Below are positions 16,592 to 24,635 of a stretch of 26,191 nucleotides of DNA, piece after piece. Position 1 is the first letter of the stretch; every line of letters begins with the position of its first letter. The notes under the pieces were generated by a model that worked only from the letters and a program-made list of their open reading frames with translations, was not told the DNA's origin and ran no database searches. The position numbers and the translations under genes are program-made. The DNA is from UBA1794 sp964439955 (lineage in GTDB: Bacteria; Bacteroidota; Bacteroidia; Bacteroidales; Bacteroidaceae). The stretch covers positions 1 through 26,191 of the forward strand of contig CAYTPX010000027.1 of the NCBI GenBank assembly GCA_964439955.1, given 5' to 3'.

Positions 16592-17659
16592 ATGAAAAAG
16601 CATAATTTCAATGCAGGACCATCCATCCTCCCACGTGAAGTAATTGAACAAACGGCGCAGGCCGTATTGGACTACAACGGCTCGGGGCTTTCCATTCTCG
16701 AGATCAGCCACCGGGCCAAGGATTTCCAACCCGTCGTAGACGAGGCAGTAGCCTTGTTCAAGGAATTGCTCGACATACCGGACGGTTATTCCGTACTGTT
16801 CCTGGGAGGCGGTGCAAGCACCCAATTCTGCATGGCCCCATATAATTTCCTTAAAACCAAAGCCGCTTACCTGAATACGGGCACTTGGGCCAAGAAAGCC
16901 ATCAAAGAAGCCAAAAACTTCGGCGAGGTTGTCGAGGTTGCATCTTCGGCCGATGCCAACTATACGTTCATCCCGAAAGAATACGAAGTGCCATCCGATG
17001 CTGATTATTTCCATTATACCTCGAACAACACCATCTTCGGTACCGAACTTCGGAAAGCCCCTGAAGTGGGAGTACCGCTGGTTTCCGACATGTCGTCCGA
17101 CATCTTTTCCTACCCGATAGACGTTTCTAAATATATCTGTATTTATGGCGGCGCACAAAAGAACTTGGCACCTGCCGGCTTGACGTTCGTAATTGTAAAG
17201 AATGACGCAGTAGGGAAGACCGGACGTGCCATACCGACCATGCTGAACTACCAGACCCATATCGATGCCGGATCCATGTTCAACACACCGCCCGTCATGC
17301 CTATCTATTCCGCAATGCTCAACTTGCGCTGGCTCAAAGCCCAAGGTGGCGTAAAAGAGATGGAACGCCGCGCAAAAGAGAAGGCCGACATGCTGTATGG
17401 AGAAATCGAACGCAACAAATGCTTCGTCGGCACCGCAAAAGAAGAAGACCGCTCCCGCATGAATATTTGCTTTGTCATGGCACCGGAATACAAGGAACTG
17501 GAAAAAGAATTCCTCGACTTTGCCACCGCGCACGGCATGGTAGGAGTCAAAGGCCACCGATCCGTGGGCGGATTCCGGGCGTCGTGCTACAACGCACTGC
17601 CCAAGGAAAGCGTGCAAGCATTGATAAGTTGCATGCAGGAATTTGAGAAAAAACATTAA
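16592..17659 (+). CDS. serC: phosphoserine aminotransferase
   Basis: 355 aa. Converts 3-phosphohydroxypyruvate and glutamate to phosphoserine, the second step of serine synthesis, and may also serve vitamin B6 synthesis. It starts with the family's NFNAGPSILP. The PLP phosphate loop is LGGGASTQF, the cofactor Asp lies in VSDMSSDIFS, and the Schiff-base lysine is Lys190 in YGGAQKNLAPAG. The C-terminal GHRSVGGFRASCYNALP binds substrate phosphate. Full length. serA follows 60 nt downstream on the same strand with no terminator between, so the two should form one transcript from the promoter at 16483. Confidence 0.97.
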   Translation: MKKHNFNAGPSILPREVIEQTAQAVLDYNGSGLSILEISHRAKDFQPVVDEAVALFKELLDIPDGYSVLFLGGGASTQFCMAPYNFLKTKAAYLNTGTWAKKAIKEAKNFGEVVEVASSADANYTFIPKEYEVPSDADYFHYTSNNTIFGTELRKAPEVGVPLVSDMSSDIFSYPIDVSKYICIYGGAQKNLAPAGLTFVIVKNDAVGKTGRAIPTMLNYQTHIDAGSMFNTPPVMPIYSAMLNLRWLKAQGGVKEMERRAKEKADMLYGEIERNKCFVGTAKEEDRSRMNICFVMAPEYKELEKEFLDFATAHGMVGVKGHRSVGGFRASCYNALPKESVQALISCMQEFEKKH

Positions 17660-17719
17660 TTAGGGAACGTAGAAACGAGGACAAAGAAGGATATAAATAA
17701 AGAAGCCATATATTCTGAC

Positions 17720-18637
17720 ATGAAAATCTTAGTAGCAACAGACAAACCTTTTGCCAAAATAGCAATCGACGGCATACGCCAAGTCGTGGAAGAAGCAGGG
17801 CACGAACTCGCCCTGCTCGAAAAATACGGTGAAAAGTCCCGCCTGCTTGAGGCAGTCGCCGATGCCCATGCGCTCATCATCCGAAGCGATGTGATAGACA
17901 ACGAAGTAATGGAAGCAGCCAAAGTCCTGCAAATCATCGTGCGGGCTGGTGCCGGATACGACAACGTAGACTTGGCCTCCGCCACCGATCACCACATCGT
18001 GGTCATGAATACCCCAGGCCAGAACTCCAACGCCGTAGCAGAACTCGTATTCGGATTGCTCGTGTTCGAACTCCGCAACCGCTACAATGGGACTTCCGGC
18101 AGCGAGCTGAAAGGGAAAACCATCGGCATCCACGCCTATGGCAACGTAGGCCGCAACGTGGCCCGCATCGCCAAAGGATTCGGCATGACGGTATATGCCT
18201 ACGACGCGTTTTGCCCGAAAGAAGTAATCGAAGCCGATGAAACCATCGCCGTAGACTCGGCCGAGGCACTTTACCAGAAGAGCGACATCGTATCCCTGCA
18301 TATCCCGGCCACGGCAGAGACGAAGCAATCCATCGGATACGACCTGCTCAAGAACATGCCCGAGAAAGGTATCCTCATCAATACTGCGCGCAAGGAAGTA
18401 ATCGACGAACCCGGCCTTATACGCCTCATGCAGGAACGCACCGGATTCCGCTACATTACCGACATAGCCCCGGACGACAAAGAGGGATTCACCCAGTTTG
18501 AAAACCGTTACTTCGCCACCCCCAAAAAAATGGGGGCGCAGACAGCTGAAGCAAATATCAATGCCGGAATCGCCGCAGCACGGCAGATTGTAGCCTATTT
18601 CAAAGACGGCTGCGAGAAATTCCGGGTGAACAAATAA
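17720..18637 (+). CDS. serA: D-3-phosphoglycerate dehydrogenase, short ACT-less form
   Basis: 305 aa. Oxidises 3-phosphoglycerate with NAD+, the first step of serine synthesis. Substrate-binding text VRAGAGYDNVD (74-84), Rossmann loop GIHAYGNVGRN (136-146), the NAD-ribose Asp near 162 (VYAYDAF) and catalytic Arg224 in NTARKEVID are visible. There is no ACT or other C-terminal regulatory domain, so feedback by serine in the E. coli manner is unlikely. The catalytic His of the usual TPHxG motif is replaced: the text is TPKKMGAQT with Lys269 at that place. As I recall, the Entamoeba and Bacteroides enzymes share this Lys form, so it is a lineage trait and not decay. A hairpin follows the stop. 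Confidence 0.93.
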   Translation: MKILVATDKPFAKIAIDGIRQVVEEAGHELALLEKYGEKSRLLEAVADAHALIIRSDVIDNEVMEAAKVLQIIVRAGAGYDNVDLASATDHHIVVMNTPGQNSNAVAELVFGLLVFELRNRYNGTSGSELKGKTIGIHAYGNVGRNVARIAKGFGMTVYAYDAFCPKEVIEADETIAVDSAEALYQKSDIVSLHIPATAETKQSIGYDLLKNMPEKGILINTARKEVIDEPGLIRLMQERTGFRYITDIAPDDKEGFTQFENRYFATPKKMGAQTAEANINAGIAAARQIVAYFKDGCEKFRVNK

Positions 18638-18664
18638 ATGGCTCCGGGCAAATCCCGCACACAA

Positions 18665-18712
18665 AACCAAGCCCAAGGATAGCACCAGCTTCCCGGGCTT
18701 GGTTCTTTTCTT
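18665..18712 (+). terminator. hairpin between serA and the DUF1015 gene
   Basis: AACCAAGCCC (18665-18674) pairs perfectly with GGGCTTGGTT (18695-18704), with a 20-nt loop and a CTTTTCTT tail. It is placed 28 nt after the serA stop. I see no good promoter before the DUF1015 gene at 18751, so it may be a partial terminator that lowers, not ends, read-through. Confidence 0.65.
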
Positions 18713-18750
18713 CCCTCCCTTTTTACAAAACACCCAAAAACTGATACCAA

Positions 18751-19998
18751 ATGGCTGTAATCAAACCATTCAAAGGTGTACGTCCACCTGCACAGTGGGT
18801 AGAAGAAGTCGCTTCCCGCCCCTACGACGTCTTGAACTCCGACGAAGCACGTACCGAGGCCGCCGGAAACGAAAAATCCCTCTACCACATTATCAGACCG
18901 GAAATAGACTTCCCGGAAGGCATCGACGAGCACGACCCACGCGTCTACGAACAAGCCACCCAAAATTTCCGAAAATTCCAAGAAAATGGATGGCTCGTGC
19001 AGGACGAGCAAGAGTGCTACTACATATACGCCCAGACCATGAACGGGAAAACCCAATACGGCTTAGTAGTAGGAGCCTATGTGCCCGATTACCAGAACGG
19101 GACTATAAAAAAACACGAGCTGACCCGCCGGGACAAAGAAGAAGACCGCATGAAGCACGTGCACGCCACCAATGCCAATATCGAACCCGTCTTCTTCGCC
19201 TATCCCGACAATGCGGAAATAGACCACATCGTAGCCCGCTATACCGCCGGGAAACCCATCTACGATTTCATAGCACCGGGTGACGGATTCCGCCACCAGT
19301 TCTGGATTATCGACAACAAAGACGACCAAGGGCGCATCACCAGCCTGTTCGCCCAAATGCCCTCCCTCTACATTGCCGACGGACACCACCGTAGTGCCGC
19401 CGCCGCCTTGGTAGGAGCTGAGAAAGGAAAACAAAACCCCAGCCACCGGGGCGACGAGGAATACAACTATTTCATGGCCGTATGCTTCCCTGCCAGCCAG
19501 CTCACCATCATCGATTACAACCGCGTTGTGAAAGACCTGAACGGCTTCACACCCGAAACTTTCCTGCAAGCCCTGAAAAAACATTTCGACGTAGAAGAAA
19601 AAGGCACTGAGACCTATAAACCCCAACGGCTGCACAACTTCTCGCTCTACCTCTCCGGGAAATGGTACAGCCTTACGGCCCACCCGGACACGTACGACGA
19701 CACGGACCCAATAGGCGTGCTGGACGTGACGATTTCCTCACGCCATGTCTTGGACGAGCTACTCGGCATCAAAGACCTACGTACCGACAAGCGCATCGAC
19801 TTCGTAGGCGGCATCCGCGGATTGGACGAGCTGAAACGCCGCGTCGACAGCGGTGAAATGCAAGTAGCCTTGGCACTCTACCCCGTCTCCATGGAGCAAC
19901 TGATGGACATAGCCGACAGCGGCAACATCATGCCCCCCAAGACCACATGGTTCGAGCCCAAGCTCCGCTCCGGACTGGTAATACACAAATTGGATTAA
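18751..19998 (+). CDS. DUF1015 family protein
   Basis: 415 aa, soluble, begun at MAVIKPFKGVRPP, the family's usual start. Family motifs: ASRPYDVLNSDEAR, NPxxxxH-like YHIIRPEID, KKHELTRRDKEEDR with His122 and Glu123, and SLYIADGHHRSAAAAL with Asp210-Gly-His-His-Arg214. DUF1015 genes accompany serC and serA in many Bacteroidetes and Firmicutes, as here. The enzymatic role is not established. The DGHHRxxAA text resembles the nucleotide-binding signature of the ParB/sulfiredoxin fold, to which the free serine kinases SerK and SbnI belong, so a serine-related phosphotransfer role is a reasonable guess. That link is inference only. The gene ends just before a very strong palindromic terminator. Confidence 0.88.
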   Translation: MAVIKPFKGVRPPAQWVEEVASRPYDVLNSDEARTEAAGNEKSLYHIIRPEIDFPEGIDEHDPRVYEQATQNFRKFQENGWLVQDEQECYYIYAQTMNGKTQYGLVVGAYVPDYQNGTIKKHELTRRDKEEDRMKHVHATNANIEPVFFAYPDNAEIDHIVARYTAGKPIYDFIAPGDGFRHQFWIIDNKDDQGRITSLFAQMPSLYIADGHHRSAAAALVGAEKGKQNPSHRGDEEYNYFMAVCFPASQLTIIDYNRVVKDLNGFTPETFLQALKKHFDVEEKGTETYKPQRLHNFSLYLSGKWYSLTAHPDTYDDTDPIGVLDVTISSRHVLDELLGIKDLRTDKRIDFVGGIRGLDELKRRVDSGEMQVALALYPVSMEQLMDIADSGNIMPPKTTWFEPKLRSGLVIHKLD

Positions 19999-20016
19999 AC
20001 CTTGCTACCACAGGAC

Positions 20017-20060
20017 AGAGAAAACGGGAAAATGCTTGCAAGCATTTTCCCGTTTTCTCT
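20017..20060 (+). terminator. 44-nt perfect palindromic terminator
   Basis: Both arms are 22 nt and perfectly complementary with no spacer (centre between 20038 and 20039), so the RNA would fold into an unusually long hairpin. The arms end in TTTTCTCT, which gives a weak U-rich tail. It begins 19 nt after the DUF1015 stop. Being symmetrical, it could also act on transcripts from the right. Confidence 0.8.
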
Positions 20061-20307
20061 TATTGCCCCGCCCCAAAAAATCCTACGGGCACGGGCAAGG
20101 AAGGGAAAAGAAGCCCAACAGGACCGGCATCAAAAGCCCCATGGTACCACCGACAGGGGGAAAGAATAAAACCATCCATATAAAAAACGGACCTTCGGCG
20201 GGGCAAACCGGACAAAGTGCCGCGGCTTTCAAGGCAATGGGGAACGCTTGCCATCACGAGCCCAAGCCCCTATTCTTCCGACAAGCAACTTTTTTTAAGA
20301 GTATTCC
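20061..20307 (+). other. non-coding gap before the beta-helix lipoprotein genes
   Basis: No gene is supported: the open frames crossing it are short and unlike any family. It contains no clear repeat or RNA fold and ends at a promoter. Confidence 0.4.
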
Positions 20308-20339
20308 TTTGGCAATACGAACAGAATAGCTGATTTTTG
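20308..20339 (+). promoter_or_regulatory. promoter of the beta-helix lipoprotein pair
   Basis: TTTG (20308-20311), a 20-nt spacer and GATTTTTG (20332-20339), one base away from TAnnTTTG. It would start transcription about 20 nt before the ATG at 20366. Confidence 0.5.
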
Positions 20340-20365
20340 CAAAACAGGTAATAGATAAAAATGAT

Positions 20366-21826
20366 ATGAAAATGAACAGTTATCTTTCTGCCTGCCTACT
20401 AATTGGGGCGGGCGCATGTCTTTACGCTTGCAAAACTCAAAAAAACGAGAATGAACGTCTGGCGGCCAACGCCGTGCCGGAAGCTACGATTCCGGCGAAT
20501 GACAGGCCACCGATGCAACACGACAGGCCCGACGGCCCGCCACCGGGCGGCATGGGAATGCCCCAAGGAGGCATGCCTCCCGGCGGGCCGGGTGGTGGAC
20601 CTGGTGGCGGCCAGTTTGACGAAGGGCTGATACAAGCAGCCATCATGGCCACCGAAGGGGAGATTGTCCGCCAAGGCGAAGAAATCCTGGCATCGGGAGA
20701 AAACGAGTCGGCCGTAGCTGCCCGCAACGACAGCAAGGTGGAACTACGGGCAAACACAATCACCACATCGGGGCACACTACTTCGCAAGACCACAGTAGC
20801 TTCCAAGGCCTGAACGCCGGCGTTCTGGGCAGGGATGACTCGGAAATACGCATGTCCGGCAACCGCATCAGCACCACCGGATTGGGAGCCAACGCCATCT
20901 TCGCCTATGGCAACAGCGTCATCTATTCCGACAACGACGTGATAGTCTGCACGGGCGACGGCGGGCACGGCATCATGTGCAGCGGAGGCGGTACGATACA
21001 TGCCACGAACGTGGACATCACCACCAGCGGCAAGAATTCCGCCCCCGTGGCGACCGACCGGGGCAGCGGCACCATCACGGTCGACGGTGGACGCATCGTG
21101 AGCCACGGCCAAGACTCGCCGGGACTTTACTCCACCGGCCAACTATCCCTCACCGGAGTAGACATTACTTCCGACGGCAGCGAAGTGGCAGTCATTGAAG
21201 GTTCCAACCAAATCCTCCTGGATAATTGCAGCCTGACGTGCGAATTTCCCCGCAAGTGGGGCATCATGATTTACCAGAGCTTCTCGGGCGACGCAGAAGG
21301 GGCGGACGGGGAATTCAAAGCAACCCATTCAGCTATCCACGTCACGGGGGAAGACAGCCCGCTCTTCTTTGTTACCAACTCGACTGCTTATATCTCATTG
21401 GACGGGAACGACATCAGCTGTGCTTCGGGCATCCTGCTGAACGCCGCCGCTTCCCGCTGGGGACACGAAGGCGAGAACGGCGGCACGGCCGTCATCACGG
21501 CCCGCTGGCAAACGCTGGAAGGAAGCCTGCTGGCTGATGCAGACAGCCGCATCAACCTGCACCTTACCGAGGGTTCCGTATTAAAAGGCACTGTCAATCC
21601 CGACGCAACCGCCAAAGCTGTGGAAGTACATATCGACAAGGACAGCCGCTGGGAGTTGTCGCAAGACGCCTATGTTTCAGTAATCGAGGCTGACCTGACG
21701 GGCGGCAACGTGGCGAACATTTCTGGCAACGGGCACAACATATACTACGACCCTGCGAAGAATCCCTCGCTGGAAGGAAAGGCATACCCCTTGTCTGGCG
21801 GCGGCGAACTGAAGGCGAAAGAATAG
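20366..21826 (+). CDS. beta-helix lipoprotein with Gly/Pro-rich N-terminal linker
   Basis: 486 aa. Signal peptide with lipobox LYAC (Cys22), so a lipid-anchored envelope protein. Residues 45-88 form a flexible Pro/Gly/Met-rich linker (PPPGGMGMPQGG, GGPGGGPGGG). From about 90 on, short strand-turn repeats of about 20-25 residues follow, such as VELRANTITTSG, EIRMSGNRISTTG, TIHATNVDITTSG and TITVDGGRIVSHG. These stack as in a right-handed parallel beta-helix of pectate-lyase or adhesin type. No catalytic lyase residues are evident, so binding or adhesion is more likely than cleavage. The ATG at 20366 is chosen because that at 20361 meets a stop at once. The next gene, also a beta-helix lipoprotein, starts 43 nt downstream. 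Exact family not recognised. Confidence 0.75.
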   Translation: MKMNSYLSACLLIGAGACLYACKTQKNENERLAANAVPEATIPANDRPPMQHDRPDGPPPGGMGMPQGGMPPGGPGGGPGGGQFDEGLIQAAIMATEGEIVRQGEEILASGENESAVAARNDSKVELRANTITTSGHTTSQDHSSFQGLNAGVLGRDDSEIRMSGNRISTTGLGANAIFAYGNSVIYSDNDVIVCTGDGGHGIMCSGGGTIHATNVDITTSGKNSAPVATDRGSGTITVDGGRIVSHGQDSPGLYSTGQLSLTGVDITSDGSEVAVIEGSNQILLDNCSLTCEFPRKWGIMIYQSFSGDAEGADGEFKATHSAIHVTGEDSPLFFVTNSTAYISLDGNDISCASGILLNAAASRWGHEGENGGTAVITARWQTLEGSLLADADSRINLHLTEGSVLKGTVNPDATAKAVEVHIDKDSRWELSQDAYVSVIEADLTGGNVANISGNGHNIYYDPAKNPSLEGKAYPLSGGGELKAKE

Positions 21827-21869
21827 GAAAAGCCCCATCAACATAGATCAGGACAGGACATATCGCATC

Positions 21870-23858
21870 ATGAATAAGAATCCGGTTTCCGCAAGAATGC
21901 TGCGCCTGTGTATGGCTATGCCGTTGTTGTTCGTAACAATAGCCTGCTCGGATGACGAGAATGGACTCCACCGCGGGTATGCTGCCGAAGAGAGTACCGA
22001 TAATAAGCTTCCGGAATCTGTTAGCGACTTGCTGAACTTCACCATCTCCTTTGACGAAACGGATGAGGAGATGTATGGCAATATGGAAGAAGACATCGTC
22101 TCCGATCCTTCCGCCGAAGGCTATCAGGACTTTGTCGAGAACTATTCCTTTTCCACGAAGGTGACGGTAAGCTATGACGGCACGGAAGCCACGGTTACCG
22201 GTGTGCCGGAAGGCGTCACGCTTAGCCAAGTGGGAGCGCATGTAGTGGTAAACTCTACGCTTCCTGCCGTGGAGTATGTGCTGAGTGGAACGGCCACTAA
22301 CGGTTCGTTCAAAGTATATAGCGATGAGCCTTTCCGCCTCTCCCTGTCCGGCGTGTCGATAACCAACAGGGAAGGCCCTGCCATCAACATCCAGTCTTCC
22401 GGGCGCGCCTTCGTCATGGCTGAAGAAGGCACGTCCAACAGCTTGGCCGACGGGGACAAGTATGATACGAAAGTGGACGGCGAGTCCATGAAAGCATGCC
22501 TCTTCAGCGAAGGAAGCCTGATATTCGGCGGTACGGGATCGCTGAATGTGACGGGCAACAACAACCACGCCATCACAAGTGATGGCGGCATCCGCTTCCG
22601 GGCAGGATGCCGTGTTACCGTGGATGCTGCTGCAAACGATGGTATCCACACCGATAACCAGATTACCATCGGCGGTGGTATCATCCGCATCACGGCGGAA
22701 GGCGATGGCATCCAATGCGGCGACGAAGGCATCTCCGTAACCGGAGGGTTTGTCTATCTCGCCCCGTCGGATGACGGTTCGGACGGGCTGAAGGCTGAAC
22801 AGGGCGTAGACATATCCGGTGGTGCCGTGCAGGCGCTGATAACAGGGAGGAAAGGCAAGGGTATCAACTGCGCTTCCTTCACACAGACCGGCGGCAAGCT
22901 CACCATCCTCAATCACGGTGAGGCTCTGTATGACGGAGATGAGAACGACATCAGCTCGGCCGCAGGCATCAAGTGCGACGGCGACATGGTTATTACGGGT
23001 GGACAAACAAGCTTGCAAAGTACAGGTGCGGCAGGCAAGGGCATCAATTGCGACGGCACGCTCACCATTACCGGCGGCACGGTGCAGGTGGAAACCACCG
23101 GAAAGCAGTACGTCGTCGGGAATGTCGATTCATCAGCCAAGGGCATCAAGGCCGACGGAGACCTGACCATCGGCGGCGATGCCATAGTATTGGTCAAGGC
23201 TACCGGCGGTGAGGGCAGCGAGGGTATTGAGAGTAAATCCACCTTACAGATAGATGGTGGACAGATAGCCGCCTATTGCTATGATGACGCCATGAACGCT
23301 TCCGACGCCATAGTCATCAACGGAGGGGTCATCTACTGCCACAGCACAGGGAACGACGGTATAGACTCCAACGGGACGCTGACCATAACTGGCGGACTGG
23401 CCATTGCCATCGGTACAGGCTCACCGGAGGGAGGCCTCGATTGTGACGAGAATACTTTTGCCATCACCGGCGGCATCCTCCTAGGGATTGGTGGCAATAC
23501 CAGTACTCCGACTGCGAACGCATGCACCCAGCCCTCGCTCATTTACACTGGCTCTGCGGCAAGCGGTTCGTTGCTCCACATCGCTTCATCCGACGGAACG
23601 GGCATCCTCACCTTTGAGATGCCCGTAAGTTACTCACGCATGACGCTCCTCTTCAGCAGCCCGTCGCTGTTGCAAGGCGAAAGCTATACGCTTTCGACTG
23701 GTGGCAACGTGACCGGCGGCACGGAATTCTTCGGATATTACACTGACGGTATCTATTCCGGCGGTATAGAACAATCCACGTTCACCCTTGGTTCGATGGT
23801 AACAACCATCAGAGGCAGCGGTAACAGGATAAGTGAAGGATTCGACGGCTCAAGGTAG
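21870..23858 (+). CDS. Cthe_2159-type carbohydrate-binding lipoprotein
   Basis: 662 aa. Signal peptide ends at Cys26 (VTIAC), followed by SDDEN, which fits the Bacteroidetes lipoprotein export signal for surface display. From about residue 85 the text follows the Cthe_2159 carbohydrate-binding family: EYVLSGTATNG, LSLSGVSITNREGPAINI, GTGSLNVTGNNNHAI, DGIHTDNQITIGGG, GDGIQCGDEGISVTGG and many further G-I-x-x-D-G-x-L-T-I-T-G-G turns to about 550. The founding protein from Clostridium thermocellum is a pectate-lyase-like beta-helix that binds cellulose and polygalacturonate with bound calcium. The last 100 residues form a separate strand-rich module. It likely binds polysaccharide at the cell surface. 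Co-transcribed with the lipoprotein gene before it; a strong terminator follows. Confidence 0.85.
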   Translation: MNKNPVSARMLRLCMAMPLLFVTIACSDDENGLHRGYAAEESTDNKLPESVSDLLNFTISFDETDEEMYGNMEEDIVSDPSAEGYQDFVENYSFSTKVTVSYDGTEATVTGVPEGVTLSQVGAHVVVNSTLPAVEYVLSGTATNGSFKVYSDEPFRLSLSGVSITNREGPAINIQSSGRAFVMAEEGTSNSLADGDKYDTKVDGESMKACLFSEGSLIFGGTGSLNVTGNNNHAITSDGGIRFRAGCRVTVDAAANDGIHTDNQITIGGGIIRITAEGDGIQCGDEGISVTGGFVYLAPSDDGSDGLKAEQGVDISGGAVQALITGRKGKGINCASFTQTGGKLTILNHGEALYDGDENDISSAAGIKCDGDMVITGGQTSLQSTGAAGKGINCDGTLTITGGTVQVETTGKQYVVGNVDSSAKGIKADGDLTIGGDAIVLVKATGGEGSEGIESKSTLQIDGGQIAAYCYDDAMNASDAIVINGGVIYCHSTGNDGIDSNGTLTITGGLAIAIGTGSPEGGLDCDENTFAITGGILLGIGGNTSTPTANACTQPSLIYTGSAASGSLLHIASSDGTGILTFEMPVSYSRMTLLFSSPSLLQGESYTLSTGGNVTGGTEFFGYYTDGIYSGGIEQSTFTLGSMVTTIRGSGNRISEGFDGSR

Positions 23859-23901
23859 TTAAAGTAACGTGAGTTCGTATAAGGTCAAAACATAATCTGT
23901 T

Positions 23902-23943
23902 GCCCGTCATTGATGAAACAAACACCAATGGCGGGCTTTTTCT
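23902..23943 (+). terminator. terminator of the beta-helix lipoprotein operon
   Basis: GCCCGTCATTG (23902-23912) pairs with CAATGGCGGGC (23926-23936) over 11 bp including one G-U pair, with a 13-nt loop and a TTTTTTCTT tail. A textbook intrinsic terminator, 43 nt after the stop. Confidence 0.9.
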
Positions 23944-24221
23944 TAAAGAAGTAGTAAACTGCAATGACAGAGAGGCATTAGTAATGATGATGTTATTGAG
24001 GATATGCCCCTTGTCCGCACGAAGCGTTCCCTTTGTGTTCTTCGGATCGTTTAAATGTTATGATTCAACACCATCCTTTCAAAGAAATTACTTATGTTTT
24101 ATGCTAAACCCACATTAGATTAGGGCTATGGATAGATTTTAATCTTATAGCTCCGCGGCATTTCCGGCAGTAAGGTTATTTTGTACATTTAAAATATCAC
24201 TTCTACATTACGCAATAATTG
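23944..24221 (+). other. AT-rich non-coding gap
   Basis: No gene, tRNA or repeat is recognised. Base composition turns AT-rich here and stays so to the end of the window. Confidence 0.45.
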
Positions 24222-24253
24222 TTTGCTATTCTCGCGAGACCAACATAAATTTG
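24222..24253 (+). promoter_or_regulatory. promoter of the LytTR operon
   Basis: TTTG (24222-24225), a 20-nt spacer and TAAATTTG (24246-24253): both boxes match the Bacteroidetes consensus exactly, the best promoter in the window. It leaves only about 10 nt of leader before the ATG at 24271, allowing for initiation near 24260. Confidence 0.75.
24230..24239. promoter_or_regulatory. palindromic operator candidate in the promoter spacer
   Basis: TCTCGCGAGA is a perfect 10-bp palindrome lying between the -33 and -7 boxes. A dimeric regulator bound here would block or remodel polymerase binding. Its GC-rich core stands out in AT-rich surroundings. It does not resemble the usual direct-repeat site of LytTR proteins, so another factor may bind. 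Confidence 0.4.
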
Positions 24254-24270
24254 CCTAACAAAACAAGCGA

Positions 24271-24633
24271 ATGAAAAAGCAATTGATAATATCAACTTCT
24301 ATCGACTTGATCCGTATTGCTCCGGATAGAATAGTTTACATCGCATCTGATGGCAACTATTCTACACTTATACAAACAGATGGAGAGATGCGTATGATAT
24401 CCTATCAATTAGGTCAAGTTGAGAAAATGCTTGCTTCTCAACTCGGTTCTGAAGGCAGTGTTTTCATTCGTATTGGCAAAAGTCTAATTATTAATCGTTC
24501 CTACATCTACTACATCAATGTGCCTAAACAAAAACTGACACTATCAGATGTGGAAAGTTTTAGTCATACTGTGGCCGCTTCTAAAGAGGCATTAAAGCAG
24601 TTGAAGGAACTTCTAGAGAAGGAGGGCAAATAG
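24271..24633 (+). CDS. stand-alone LytTR DNA-binding protein
   Basis: 120 aa, consisting of little more than a LytTR domain: RIAPDRIVYIASDGNYSTLIQTDGEMRMISYQLGQVEKML, then FIRIGKSLIINRSYIYYI and the final LTLSDVESFSHTVAASKEALKQL. These are the elements of the AgrA-like beta fold that binds DNA. There is no receiver domain, so no phosphorylation input from a histidine kinase; activity must be set by level, partner or ligand. It is 2 nt upstream of a membrane-anchored protein gene, so the two are likely made together and may work as a pair. Codons end more often in A/T than in the serine operon genes. Complete. Confidence 0.9.
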   Translation: MKKQLIISTSIDLIRIAPDRIVYIASDGNYSTLIQTDGEMRMISYQLGQVEKMLASQLGSEGSVFIRIGKSLIINRSYIYYINVPKQKLTLSDVESFSHTVAASKEALKQLKELLEKEGK

Positions 24634-24635
24634 TT

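Noticed and set aside
16538..17656. 372-aa minus-strand open frame opposite serC
   Set aside because: Mirror of the serC reading frame, without promoter or recognisable domain.
17729..18733. 334-aa minus-strand open frame opposite serA
   Set aside because: Antisense shadow of serA; Cys/Phe/Gly-rich text of no family.
22640..23420. Possible DNA repeats in the Cthe_2159-type gene
   Set aside because: The repetition is of short protein turns (DGI, ITGG) encoding the beta-helix, not of DNA units or a CRISPR array.
23900..24118. 72-aa open frame after the beta-helix operon
   Set aside because: Begins inside the terminator hairpin and has no protein-like pattern.
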